The notes under the pieces are model-generated. The model did no database searches, had not been told where the DNA came from, and worked only from the letters and a program-made list of their open reading frames with translations. Source: Neostapfia colusana (taxonomy: Eukaryota; Streptophyta; Magnoliopsida; Poales; Poaceae). From it: DNA of 64,000 bases. The translations under genes and the position numbers were made by a program. The stretch lies in assembly GCA_030760725.1 (NCBI GenBank), contig JASWHV010000011.1, forward strand, positions 19,555,501-19,619,500, written 5' to 3'. Below, one piece after another: positions 11,100-21,180 of this stretch (position 1 is its first letter; each line of letters starts with the position of its first letter).

Positions 11100-11400
11100 T
11101 TGCAATCAAGCTCCGAACCTTACCAAAGCTAACCGGACCTTGAACCGGAGCTTACCAAAGCTATTCGGACCCAGCGCCGGAGCTTACTAAAGCTTAGTCG
11201 GACCTAGCAGGAACTTACCAAAGCTAGTCGGACCTAGCACTGGAGCTAGCAAAAACAATTCGGACCTAGCCAAAATAAGTCAGACCTAGACAAAGCAAGT
11301 CAGACCTTACGTCGAACCTTGCCGGAGCTACCCAAAACAAGTCGGACCTATCGTCGGACCTTGCAGGAGCTCGGACCTAGAGTCGGACCTTGCTAAAAAG
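11100..11400 (-). repeat. CCGAC-core repeat cluster in copia U3
   Basis: Degenerate, closely spaced units of 25-35 bp built on GTCGGACCTAGC and CCGGAGCTTACCAAAGCTA. On the transcribed strand several units present GGTCCGAC, which contains the CCGAC core of DREB/CBF sites. The same cluster is present in copia-2 at 62670-62870 with different unit decay. Confidence 0.65.
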
Positions 11401-11466
11401 ATTTTTTGGTAGTATTCAAAACTTTTATCGTCAAAGCCAATGTATTCAGCACACATAGGTCTCACA

Positions 11467-12544
11467 AAGATCCGCATCGTGGGATCAACCGGTAGGAGTT
11501 TAAACATTTCACCGATTTTCAGATTTAGTTCAAACTTCAAACCCACATAACTTTGGCTAGGAAACTCCAAATCGAGTGAACCAAATTTTTTTGGATTCAG
11601 CTCTCTGAGTACTTTCCAACAAATCAAGTTTCCCTTTATGAAAAATCCTTATTTATACAGAATTAATTATTTGAAATTTAAATTGTTTAGAATTTTAACT
11701 GGAGAACCCTTTGGAGGAAAATTCTGAAATTTTGCCAGGATGTTCAACAAAATATCCCTGAGCTACCATAAGAATTTCAGATCCATTTGATCTCATTTGG
11801 TCCACCAAATGGTGTGATTAATAAAACTGTTCCAGAGAAATGGAAAATGTCCAGAAACATTTTAAGATTTTCCCGTAAATTGTTTAGCTCATATCTTTAG
11901 CTACGAACCTTCAAATCAAGTGAAAACAACTCCATTAGGACCCTATGAAAATCTAGTTTTCAGAAAGTCATGGCTTGCTCCATGAAAATCCCTAGAACAC
12001 GCTAAGACCTCCAATTAAGGCCAAGTATACAATTATTTATGGAGAGGTCAAATGAGCTGTGCTGCCAATGAAACTTGGTCAAGTCTCTGTTTAGGTTGTA
12101 TCCAAACCACAGTAAAAACTTCAGAGTCGTTTGATCTGTCTAGTTAGACTTATAGTTCTCACAAGTTTAACTTCAATTTAAATGCATTCCAAATTGATAT
12201 ATGTATGTGTTATCTCATGTAGTCGCTAAGGTTGAGGAGGAGCCTGAGGTCTTAGACTTCATCACTCCAGAGTAGCAGCTAGCCTACGACCCACGGCAGC
12301 AAGGCAAGCTCCGGTTTGCATTAACCATTTTTAGAAATTTTACTGTTTTGAGAACTTACTTTGAGCAACCACTTTAATTCTTTGCATTAGAGTCTTGTTT
12401 GAAAAACCAAATGCATAGCCAAGAAAACCCTGGTTGGGCTTAGGTTTATAAATCTCGATTAGCTACTACAATGCTAAGTTAGTATAGGATTCGGTACAAG
12501 TCGAGTAGTTGGAACTGCTCGCGAGAATAGGCTAGAGGCACACT
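11467..12544 (+). repeat. LTR F, left part (D-related Tekay LTR)
   Basis: Aligns with the second part of the gypsy D LTR, from the stretch AGTTTAAAC onward (compare 14698-15745). The left boundary is the copia-1 insertion and the right boundary is the CACTA TIR, with target site ACT at 12542-12544. It contains the first mini-exon segment (12223-12303, with a TAG inside). The ~1.7 kb that should precede it is absent or beyond copia-1. Confidence 0.85.
12223..12303 (+). other. LTR mini-exon segment 1 of F (decayed)
   Basis: This 81-nt segment after CATGTAG ends at CAAG/GCAAGC, the same acceptor and GC-type donor as in gypsy D. An in-frame TAG at 12272-12274 replaces the GAA or GAG codon of D. 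Its partner segment is at 46404-46492, now 34 kb away because the CACTA landed in the intervening intron-like stretch. Confidence 0.5.
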
Positions 12545-12991
12545 CACTACAGGAAACATCACAATTAACGAGGGTGGGAAAAGGTCATAAATAAGCACAT
12601 TACCCTCATAATTAAGCTATTTGCGACGGTATTTACTTATTTACGATGGTTTGTAGCCGTCAAAAATATGTCGATGTAAATAATTTTATTTACGACGGTT
12701 ACTGGCATTAATAATTTTGTTTACGATGGCTGAATTCAGCCGTCGTAAATAAAACATGGTCCACGTGGCACGGCGGGAAAACATATTTACGACGGGGTAT
12801 AGGCTGTCGTAAATAACGGAAGCATTATTTACGATGGTAGAGCCACCCGGTCGTAAATAACAGAAGCACTATTTACGACGGTAGAGCCACCCCGTCGTAA
12901 ATAACAGGCGCTTATTTACGACGGTACTGTATAAATTACCGTCGTAAATAAGGTTTTTTTTAAAAAACAGAAAATGCTGACCGCTGGCTCT
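12545..12991. repeat. CACTA left TIR and subterminal repeats
   Basis: After the 13-bp TIR, from about 12600 to 12960, the motif ATTTACGACGG or its complement CCGTCGTAAAT recurs in both orientations, with degenerate versions such as ACGATGG. Such arrays are the binding sites of the second CACTA protein in En/Spm. Gypsy D starts at 12992. Confidence 0.85.
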
Positions 12992-15900
12992 TGTAAGGGC
13001 CTCAGTTTTTGACACATAATTGAAGTGTTCATCACCACACACACACACACCTCATTTGAGGAAAGATGATGAACACAAATGAAGAGCAAGTAACAATTAT
13101 CAACATGCTCATTAGAAAACAAACTCACACATTGCAAAAGTGGTATTTCCCACATGTGATATAGATGGGCTGGACATATGAAAACTCCTACACTTTGCTA
13201 AGGATGTCCATGCCAAGTTTCACCCAAATTCAAAACCTTTTTGAGGTCATCTTGGGTATAGATAGGAAGGGGGCAGTTTGAAAACATATTCAAATTCAAA
13301 CTGTTTTTATACCATGAATTTGAAAGTGGAAGGCATATTCTTACTCAGCACATTTTTGTGAGCTCACACACCAATTTTCACTCCATTTGGAGTTGATCTG
13401 GACATGAGCTAAGGGGGAGAAATTCAAACTTTATTTGAATTTCAAACTGAACTTGTGCTGAAATTCATTCAAACCAAACCTCATTTGAACTTTGATCAAT
13501 TCAAATGGCTCATGGGTGAATAATTTGAATGGCCAAGGGTAGTATAGGATTCACTGTTTACCACAGTTGTTAGGAGTAAATTTCAGAGGTTAAAAGGAGG
13601 GGTGGGACCCACATGTCAGCCTCTGCTTCAACACAAACCGACTGAAACACAGTTCAGTCGGTTCCCGGTTGCAGTGTGCGCGCGCCACCGAGGGGGGCAG
13701 CCGGCGCCAGCTCCTGCTGCGTGCCCCAAGCCGGAGACCAGTCGCCGGGCTACTTATCTCCTCCCCGGCGTGCTCCGATCACTCATTCCCCGAGCTGCCG
13801 GCATACTCGGCCGTTTTTCCACTGCCATCACCGCCGCTCGAGCTCACGCTTGATCAGGCCGATCACCCGCGAGCACAGCCTCCCCTCCGTAGCAAAACGG
13901 CGCCAAGAGGTCGTGAGCAACCTCCTAGACCCCGTGTTGCCCAGTGAGCAAGCGTTCTCAAGCTGTACGAGCCATTTCTCCGGCGAGCCAAACCTCGCCG
14001 CCGATCGGGCTCCCGTGGACAGCACGGCACAGCCGTTGTCACGTCCTCTTCTCTACACAAGAAAGGTGCGTGATTGTATGTAGATGGAGTAGCCGAAAGC
14101 CGTTTGGCGATTGATCAACCCTCGGCCGAGAATTTCCAAATTTACTCTTGATCAGTTCATAAGAACCGAGCTCACCTTCGGGTGAAATTCGTGCTCTATG
14201 CACGAAGGTTGGACGAGCTCGTTACCTAGTAGCTTCTACGCACGATAGCGCCCACGCTCGAACTGGAATTAGAGAAAACCATCAAGAATCGGCCATGATA
14301 TGGCTGTTTTCCCCGCCGCCATGGCTGAACACCTCGGCTCACCGTCGAGAGCCTAGTTGCCGGTATTTCTAGCTTCCACCCAGCCCTGGTTCGTATTTCC
14401 CATGCCCTACTGATGCTCTCCGACCGATTTCCGGTCGATTTGGTGCACGGGAGAGCGGGACCGACCTCACCGGAACCCTAGCAGGTGCTGTCACCGGTGC
14501 GCACGGGTTTCCGGTCATCGCCGGCGGCCGGCGACCCTACCATCGAGTCCAGGGGGTCGGAAAAGGGGCAGGCGGCAAGTTTCGGGCCGGGGGGTGGCCG
14601 GGAACTCAGTTCCGGCGAAGGTCGCCGGAGAACGCCGCCGCCGCGCAGTTGGCGCGAGGAGGGAGACGACGCACTGTGTGCGCGGCCCACAAGCCAGAGT
14701 TTAAACTTTTCCCCGAATTTCAGTTTTAGTTCAAACTTCAAATCCTTATAACTTTGGCTAGAAAGCTCCAAATTGAGTGAACCAAATTTTGCTGGATTCA
14801 GCTCTCTGAGTACTTTCCAGAAAATCAAGTTTCACTCCATGAAATTCCTTATTTCTCCAGAATTAATTCCTCAAAGTTTAAACTGTTAGGAATTTTAACT
14901 GGAGAATCCTTTGGAGGAAATTCCTGAAATTTTGCTGAGATGTTCACCAAAATATCCTTGAACTACCATAAAAATTTCAGATCCATTTGAGCTCATTTAA
15001 TCCACCTAATGGTGTGATTAGTGAAACTGTTCCAAAGAAAATAGAAAATGTTCAGAAACATTTTCAGAATTTTCTCTGAAATTGTTTAGCTCATATCTTT
15101 AGTTAGAGACTTCCAAATTAAGTGAGACCAACTCCATTAGAACCCTCTGAAAATCTAGTTTTCAGGAAGGCATAGTTTGTTTCATGAAAATTCCTAGAAC
15201 ACCCTAAGAGTTCCAATTAAGGTCAAGGACATAATTAATTGTGGAGGGCTCAAATGAGCTTTGCTGCAACTAAAACTTGACCAAGTCTTTGTTTATGTTG
15301 TAACCAAGCCACAGTAAAAGTTTCACAGTCATTAGGTCTGTCTAGCAAGGGTTATAGACTTAACAACTTCAAGCTTAATACAAATGCATTAAATTAATAC
15401 ATGTATTCTTTCTATCATGTAGTTGCTAAGGTCGAGGAGGAACCCGAAGTCCTAGACTTTGTTACTCCGGAGGAACAGCTAGCCTACGACCAAGAGCAGC
15501 AAGGCAAGCTCCGGTTTGCATTAACCATTTTTCAATTTTTTATTGTTTTGAGCACATACTTGTTTTCCTTTATTCTGTGCATTAGAGTCTTGTTTGGAAA
15601 CCCCACTGCATAGCCAAGAAAACCATGGGTTGGGTTTAGGATTGCAAACCCTGTTAGCCACTGCATTGCTAGGATAGAGTAGGATTCGATACAAGTCGAG
15701 TAGTTGGAACTACTCGCGAGAATAGGCTAGAGGCACATTGCTCGGGTAGAGATAGCACATGATACACATGGCAAGAAAATGAGACCGAGCGGAGGGTAAG
15801 GGCAGCAGGACTTTGGGGCCTGTGTGCTGTAGCTCCGCTTGTGTCGATTGAGGACCGAGCCGTGTGCGGGCCTGTTGAACAAGCTAGAACAGTACCGAAG

Positions 15901-16914
15901 ACCTACCGGCTATATGGGAACCGGGAAACTGATGTAACTCGGGTAGCTGGGTATTGAGGCATTGCCCGTCGTTCAGAGGGTAGGTTGAGAGCTTGAGGTG
16001 TAAATCGGCTGGCGGCACGGAGATGCGCGTGCAGAGACCTCTTGCTCGGGACGATGGGACCGGTTCAATATTTGTCTAACGGGTGAAAGGTAGTCGCGTA
16101 CGGCGTCCGTGATGGTTGTTGTAGGCAACATCGAGTACGGGCGTACGTGACGGGTTGTTCGGGTAACCCTGCAGGTGTAAATCGATTATAATCGCCGTCC
16201 CTCGCGGTCAGTGAGTACCACTTGTTCACTGTACCGTGACGTAGAAAGAACAGGCTAGTTACATGTTAAAATGTTGCTGATTGAAAGCTGGACATTGATT
16301 GTTAATGATATGCTGTAGCTTAGAGCTAATTAAAGTTCTTTTCAACTTTGGGCAAAGTACATGAGAGAAATGCGTTTCTTGTTTGATTGCGGCTCTCTCA
16401 TGTGCCTTAGCGTAAGGTTCTCCACAACCTGCTGCTAAAACTTGAAAGTAAGGTTCTACTAATTAGGCGAGTCCTTGCAAATGATTTTTACCTCATGCAA
16501 CCCATTACCCTCATGTAGAAGTTCCATGTTTAGGTGAGACGGGTCAGACTTGCTGAGCCTTCGTGCTCACTGCTTGTGTTTGAAGCTTTTGCAGGGTTCT
16601 ATGAGGAAGGGACTCCCGAAGAGGAGACGGAACCCCAGGAGGGGAACCCCGTCGAGTGGTTGTCGTGCACGCCGCAGAGTTAGTGTGCGTGTGTGCTAGC
16701 AAGGACACGTTCGAGGGCTGAACGTGCACTTGATGCTTAGTCTACGCCCACGAGTGTAGACTGAACTTATTTTGATGTAAACATGTTCATAAACTTGTTT
16801 ATGTAATGAAACTTCCGCTTCCGCTTTGCACCTTTGACGTGTGTTATACGGTGCTGTGCAACGCAGCACCCCTCAGCGTGATCCTGGCTCGACAGGACCA
16901 ATGGGGTCGTGTCA
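12992..16914 (+). repeat. Gypsy D 5' LTR (3.92 kb)
   Basis: Defined by the TG...CA ends, the 3' copy and the PBS three bases downstream. It contains a short CA microsatellite (13036-13050), a GC-rich stretch (13600-14690) with leader-like CT-rich sequence and a possible splice donor AAAG/GTGCGT near 14065. After that come an AT-rich stretch, the mini-exon pair (15423-15503, 16595-16683) and GGACCGGTTCA at 16057-16067. I see no convincing TATA box. ORFs in the GC-rich part are short and I do not support them as genes. Confidence 0.95.
15423..16683 (+). other. LTR mini-exon cassette of gypsy D, 5' LTR copy
   Basis: The first segment, 15423-15503 (81 nt), lies between CATGTAG and CAAG/GCAAGC; its open frame includes VEEEPEVLDFVTPEEQ. 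The second, 16595-16683 (89 nt), follows GCTTTTGCAG and ends in TAG; its open frame includes FYEEGTPEEETEPQEG. Splicing them keeps the frame (phase 1). The intervening 1.09 kb would be a GC-AG intron. The segments are strongly acidic, unlike the surrounding LTR. Confidence 0.55.
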
Positions 16915-16917
16915 GCG

Positions 16918-16930
16918 TGGTATCAGAGCT
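16918..16930 (+). other. Primer-binding site of gypsy D
   Basis: TGGTATCAGAGCT, initiator tRNA-Met type, three bases after the 5' LTR. Confidence 0.93.
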
Positions 16931-18413
16931 CGCTTGAGGTTTAACACAGTACAAAGGTTTTCTTTTCAAAAAAATCCAGTGAGGAACGAGTTAGTAGCCC
17001 GTATAAGGATGTTATTAGTATATAGAAAGTGGCTTAGTAACCTAATTGTTATGTCGGAAAATCGTGCATCTCGGGACGTTCATGTCTTGGTGGGTGCACG
17101 TGAGCGCTGTCCACCAGTGCGCACAAGCTGAAGGGTGGAGCCCCACGGGTGGCAGGTAACCCGACCCGCTTTAGTATCCTCTATGACTCTTCATGTCGTT
17201 TGGGGTATTCGAGCAACGTCTGTCCCTGGCGTGCGTGGTGCAATATGGGAGACCCCGTCACGTGGTCTGAAACGTGAACACGTAACTCAAGGCGTGGTTG
17301 GCTTGAGAACATCCGGGCGAGTGATGACGGCCGGTTGTACTAACTGTATGTATTCCGGGCTCGGTGTGCAGCCGAGTCTGATGATGGTTTGAGTTTCTGC
17401 AGATAGCCTTACCACGAAACTGTAGACGTGTAGTATCCGTGTGCGAGTGACGAGTAGTGCCACTGAACTAACGAAGCCGGCTAAGTCCGGTGTAGGTTTT
17501 TCTTTGTGAGGACGTAGTACCGACATAAGCTGGTGACGCATCGACGTCGCACCCCGCTAAATGAACAACTTCATCTAAAAATTTGAAGGTTTTGATCCAA
17601 AGTAGTAAAATTGATGTAACTCCTTCCCTTGTACAGGATATTCAAAGTTAACAAGTTTTTAACTTATAGGATGTTAGGGACAGAGCACTCTGTTTTCAGC
17701 TGAATCAAGGCTGAAGTTAATCAGAGGTTAGAGATTGAGTTCTTTCGAGGTTGGGGTCGTATGATACATTTCTGGAAAGCGTTGGAAGAGCTTTACAACT
17801 CTTCTGTTGAGGTCCAGAGGTGTTTCATCCCTTAACCACTCGAAAAATGCAGTAGAGTTGAAACTGTCCAGAAAACAGGACAGAGCAAAGATTCTCTGTA
17901 AACTCTCTGTAAATTAAGCATAACTTCCTGCTTAAAAATCCAAAAATAGGAAATGAGGTAGTTCTGGAAAGCTTATGAGATGGGGTACAACTTTGTAACA
18001 GAAAGTTTTGTCATATTAGGAACATAATTAACTGGGATTCTTGGATCAAATCAGTACCTAAGGCAGGGAGGTGCTGTCCAATTGTTCCCAGAAATTCTGT
18101 TAACTTTGACATCTCATAATTGTTGAACCAGGACAGATCTTAGGCCAAGCAAATACTGGCTGGAAAGCTATTGAAGTTAGATTCAACTTTGATGTTGAGC
18201 TCCAGGACTGGTTTTGCTTTTAACAGGGCCCAAATCAGGTTGATATGGAAACTAGTCAAGGCTGTCATGGGAGCAGCAGACCAGCAGTCAAATTTGTTTA
18301 AAAATTTGAACTATGTTTCCAAGTGTTATGGGTTCACTGACATATCTTATGTTATAACTCAATGGTTTACTGTTCAAATAAATATTTGACATTTCTCAAA
18401 TATATTTTTACAG
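16931..18413 (+). other. Gypsy D untranslated leader
   Basis: 1.48 kb between the PBS and the pre-gag ORF. I see no long conserved frame. It presumably holds packaging signals and may include an intron, but nothing diagnostic is visible. Confidence 0.6.
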
Positions 18414-19358
18414 ATGGCAGCAGATAAACGGTTGGAGAATGGGTGGGTAGTTTCCCACTGCTCTGACCGTAGCGGCTACCCGGAAGCATTGTGGCAAATG
18501 CTCCAATATTTCGGGTACAACCAGATGCCGCAATACTTCGCCAAGGAAGAAGGCGAAGAGGGGAACAAGACGTGGACGATCCATGTCGAGGTTCCTGCAG
18601 GACCTACGCCACCCGGTTGGGTGCCATTCACCGTCACGGTGAGAGGAAGACAACCGGAAGGGATGTGGCAAGTGGCAGCCCGTGACACTATGTCACGTTT
18701 CTGCCAACTACACGTGCAGGCTATGGAGGGCACACCATACGCACTCGTTCCGGTGGAGGGGCGAGCGCAGCATGTGTGGGAAGAAAGGTACCTGGAGGCA
18801 ACAGACCCGAGTTGCCCAAGGTACAACCCCGCGGAGGCAAACCTCAGCCTCCAAATGAGGGCGGGAAACGCTGTGATGGACAGCCAAGCTGTTCATACGG
18901 AGCATCTTGCCACCAAGCTCAAGGAGAGCACAAGCCGTGGAGATCATTTCGAGAGTGCTCACAGCGCACTCCGCAATGTGCTCCTTCTGACGATCAAGCG
19001 ACTGAATGAACAACACAATCAGTTGCGTCGTCTGAAGAAGGCAAAGAAGAAGAGCCGTGTTGACATCGCGGCGTTGCAAGAGCTAGTGCAGACCCTAACC
19101 CAGCAAAATGAGGACCTTGCTCAAGAGCGGGACGACGCTATTGAGGAAGGACAAGGCTGGGAAGAGGACTACAACCAGGCTATGGATGAGGTGCATCCAT
19201 TGCAGGACCTCATGCCCCCGGTGTTAGGCATACCGGTGGTCTTGGGTCTTCCAGCAATGGGAGAACCCGGAATGGGAGAAGAGGTGGTAGATCCAGAGCC
19301 ACCAGCAGAAGTACCGGAGGAGGACGACCCACAGGAGGTCGAGTTCTACTCCGAGTAG
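18414..19358 (+). CDS. Gypsy D pre-gag ORF, intact, coiled-coil accessory protein
   Basis: 314 codons from MAADKRLENGW to a TAG at 19356-19358, with no internal stop. The N-terminal half looks globular (GYPEALWQMLQYFGYNQMPQYF, TWTIHVEVP, MWQVAARDTMSRFCQLHVQ). From about residue 180 it is coiled coil (SALRNVLLLTIKRLNEQHNQ, ELVQTLTQQNEDLAQERDDA) broken by a basic cluster KKAKKKSR at about 206. The last 50 residues are Pro- and Glu-rich (DPEPPAEVPEEDDPQEV). Proteins of this kind next to grass retrotransposons are usually annotated as hypothetical, and I do not know the function. It shares the layout of the A/B pre-gag ORF but lacks the H3-like tail. Gag starts 271 bp downstream. Confidence 0.8.
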   Translation: MAADKRLENGWVVSHCSDRSGYPEALWQMLQYFGYNQMPQYFAKEEGEEGNKTWTIHVEVPAGPTPPGWVPFTVTVRGRQPEGMWQVAARDTMSRFCQLHVQAMEGTPYALVPVEGRAQHVWEERYLEATDPSCPRYNPAEANLSLQMRAGNAVMDSQAVHTEHLATKLKESTSRGDHFESAHSALRNVLLLTIKRLNEQHNQLRRLKKAKKKSRVDIAALQELVQTLTQQNEDLAQERDDAIEEGQGWEEDYNQAMDEVHPLQDLMPPVLGIPVVLGLPAMGEPGMGEEVVDPEPPAEVPEEDDPQEVEFYSE

Positions 19359-19629
19359 GGGGTTACGGTTGCCAAGTAGGGCAGCTAGGGTAGCGTAACC
19401 CAACTTTGTAATCGGTGACATGTCGTATAGACAGTAGCGTATGTATAGGTAGTGACGACATGAGCACGACTTCTCGGAGACCCGAGAATAATGTATCTTG
19501 TATAAAGTTTATGCTTTATCAATATATGTGAATGTTGTGCAAATTGATCATGTGTCACTTCAATACCTACTGTTGCGCATGGAATTTTTAGTGAGACATG
19601 TGCTAATTGCTGCGGTTTTGAATTTCAGA

Positions 19630-21180
19630 ATGACGCGTACTCGTGCCAACCCTGACGTTGGGGGTACCAGTCAAGGGGGAGAGACCTCCCAACCACCTCT
19701 TGAGGACTCCTCGGGACAGCAGCAGCAACAGCAACAGCAAACACCGCCACCGCCACTGCCAACGGTTACATTGGCCGACATTGTCGCGGCAATGGCGGGC
19801 TCGCACCAGCAGCACACAGAGTTGCTGCAGACTCTCATCGCCAATACGTCTCGCCCAGAGAGACGTCAAGATCGTGAGGAGCGCCAACAGAGCTCCTACT
19901 CTGATTTCCTGGCGACTCATCCCCCTGTATTCTCAAGGGCGGATGAACCACTTGACGCGGACAACTGGCTCCGCGCCATAGAGATGAAGTTCGGGCTGCT
20001 CCAAATCAGCGAGCAGCGCAAGACTCAGTTCGCGGTCCAGCAGCTCCAAGGATCCGCGAGCGCGTGGTGGGCCAACTTCTGTGCTTCCCAGCCCACCGAC
20101 CGAGTGATGACCTGGGCGGAGTTCCGGATGGCCTTCAGGGCCTATCATATACCGCCAGGTCTGATGAAGAGGAAGACACAGGAGTTCTTACACCTGCAAC
20201 AAGGGAGCCGGAACGCGCTGGAATACTCCAGGGCGTTTAACGATCTCGCACTATATGCGTCGTATCATGCTGATACCGACGAGAAGCGGCGGGACCATTT
20301 TTACCAGGGGCTTAACCTGCTCCTGAAGGACAAGTTGGCGATGTTCAATCGCGGCAGCCTCAACGACATCATTGATGCTGCGATTGTTCAGGAGGACTCC
20401 GGTAAGGAGTTAGCGGCGGCGGAGAGAAAGCGAAGCGCGCCGCAGAGCAGTGGAGAAGGAGGCGGTCCTTCTCAGAAGTTTCGGATGGTGAATCGCCCAC
20501 CATCAGGTCCACGCTGGCAGCCACCACAGCAGCCGATGCCGTTCCGCAGTCGGCCGTACTCTTCACCGGCATTCCGGCCGGCACTGCCAGTACCACCGCA
20601 ACAACAACAGCAGCAGCGGGCGATGCCGCGTGCGTTTGCACCTCTGCAACGCATGCCGGGCTTTCGTCCACCGGGTACTCCACCAGCAGCGGCCACATGT
20701 TACAAGTGTGGTCGTCCAGGACACTTCGCGAGCAGTTGCCCGGAGAGGCAAGGCGGCGGAGTGGCACCACAGTTTCCGGGGAGGAATCAACCCCGGAACC
20801 CTACTAATGCGCGGCGGGCAAACCCTAGGCCCGGCACTGTCCACCAACTTGCCATTGAGGACGTGCCGGAGGGCGAGCCAATCCTTGCGGGTATGTTCCA
20901 ACTCCACCAGCATCCCGCTATAGTACTATTTGATTCAGGCGCCACGCATAATTTTATTAGCCAAGCTTTCATTGCTAAACACAGTTTGCCAATACTACCC
21001 ACCGATAGTCCATATTTAATTTGTTCACCGGGTGGGAAGATTTCAGCAAGCGTAATGGTCTCCAAAGCACCATTATGCTTAGCGGGTAGAGTGTACCCCA
21101 CGTCTCTCCTTATCTTAGAGGGACAGAAGGTCGATGTCATCCTAGGGATGTCGTGGTTAACCCGCCACGGGCTGTTTTAG
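19630..21180 (+). CDS. Gypsy D Gag-protease
   Basis: The frame opens upstream at 19498, but the ATG at 19630 (MTRTRANPDVGG) is the likelier start because family homology begins there. A Gln run (CAG/CAA repeats) near residue 30 and a Pro-rich linker precede the capsid core (DADNWLRAIEMKFGLL, MTWAEFRMAFRAYHIP). One CCHC knuckle follows (CYKCGRPGHFASSC, near 20700), then a retropepsin with VLFDSGATHNFI (near 20930) and VILGMSWLTRHG. The frame ends at TAG 21178-21180. RT continues in the -1 frame. Either one base was lost or translation shifts at CTGTTTTAG. Confidence 0.9.
   Translation: MTRTRANPDVGGTSQGGETSQPPLEDSSGQQQQQQQQTPPPPLPTVTLADIVAAMAGSHQQHTELLQTLIANTSRPERRQDREERQQSSYSDFLATHPPVFSRADEPLDADNWLRAIEMKFGLLQISEQRKTQFAVQQLQGSASAWWANFCASQPTDRVMTWAEFRMAFRAYHIPPGLMKRKTQEFLHLQQGSRNALEYSRAFNDLALYASYHADTDEKRRDHFYQGLNLLLKDKLAMFNRGSLNDIIDAAIVQEDSGKELAAAERKRSAPQSSGEGGGPSQKFRMVNRPPSGPRWQPPQQPMPFRSRPYSSPAFRPALPVPPQQQQQQRAMPRAFAPLQRMPGFRPPGTPPAAATCYKCGRPGHFASSCPERQGGGVAPQFPGRNQPRNPTNARRANPRPGTVHQLAIEDVPEGEPILAGMFQLHQHPAIVLFDSGATHNFISQAFIAKHSLPILPTDSPYLICSPGGKISASVMVSKAPLCLAGRVYPTSLLILEGQKVDVILGMSWLTRHGLF

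Larger units (their letters stand above)
6370..11466 (-). mobile_element. Copia-1: SIRE/Maximus-like Ty1/copia retrotransposon, 5' half
   Basis: Minus-strand order: LTR (11466-9726), PBS, gag (9664-7542), protease, GAG-pre-integrase and integrase (7340-6375). RT and the 3' LTR lie beyond the left edge, separated by gypsy A. The copia order (integrase before RT), the long coiled-coil Gag and the 1.7-kb LTR place it with SIRE/Maximus-type elements. It is inserted in LTR F, whose sequence resumes at 11467. Copia-2 (46879-62936) is a second member of the same family. Confidence 0.9.
9726..11466 (-). repeat. Copia-1 5' LTR (~1.74 kb)
   Basis: The ends were set by aligning copia-1 with copia-2. 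Minus strand: TGTGAGACCTATGTG at 11466 down to CGATCCTAAA at 9726 (copia-2 ends CGATCCTACA). Five flanking bases AAGAT lie at 11467-11471, and their partner is off-window. U3 contains a cluster of GTCGGACCT-type repeats (11100-11400), and a TATA box follows at 10324-10332. Confidence 0.85.

Noticed and set aside
12590..12960. Regularly spaced ACGACGG motifs as a CRISPR-like array
   Set aside because: Spacing is irregular, both orientations occur and the motif is degenerate. These are CACTA subterminal repeats in a plant genome.
13036..13050. CA dinucleotide run as a possible regulatory element
   Set aside because: A short microsatellite differing by one unit between D LTRs, with no other support.
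13602..14083. Overlapping frames of 83-135 codons in the D LTR, repeated at 24870-25351
   Set aside because: They recur only because the LTR is duplicated. Three overlapping frames and the lack of codon bias point to a GC-rich leader, not a protein.
17135..17392. Open frames in the gypsy D leader
   Set aside because: Short, no recognisable domain and no counterpart in related elements.
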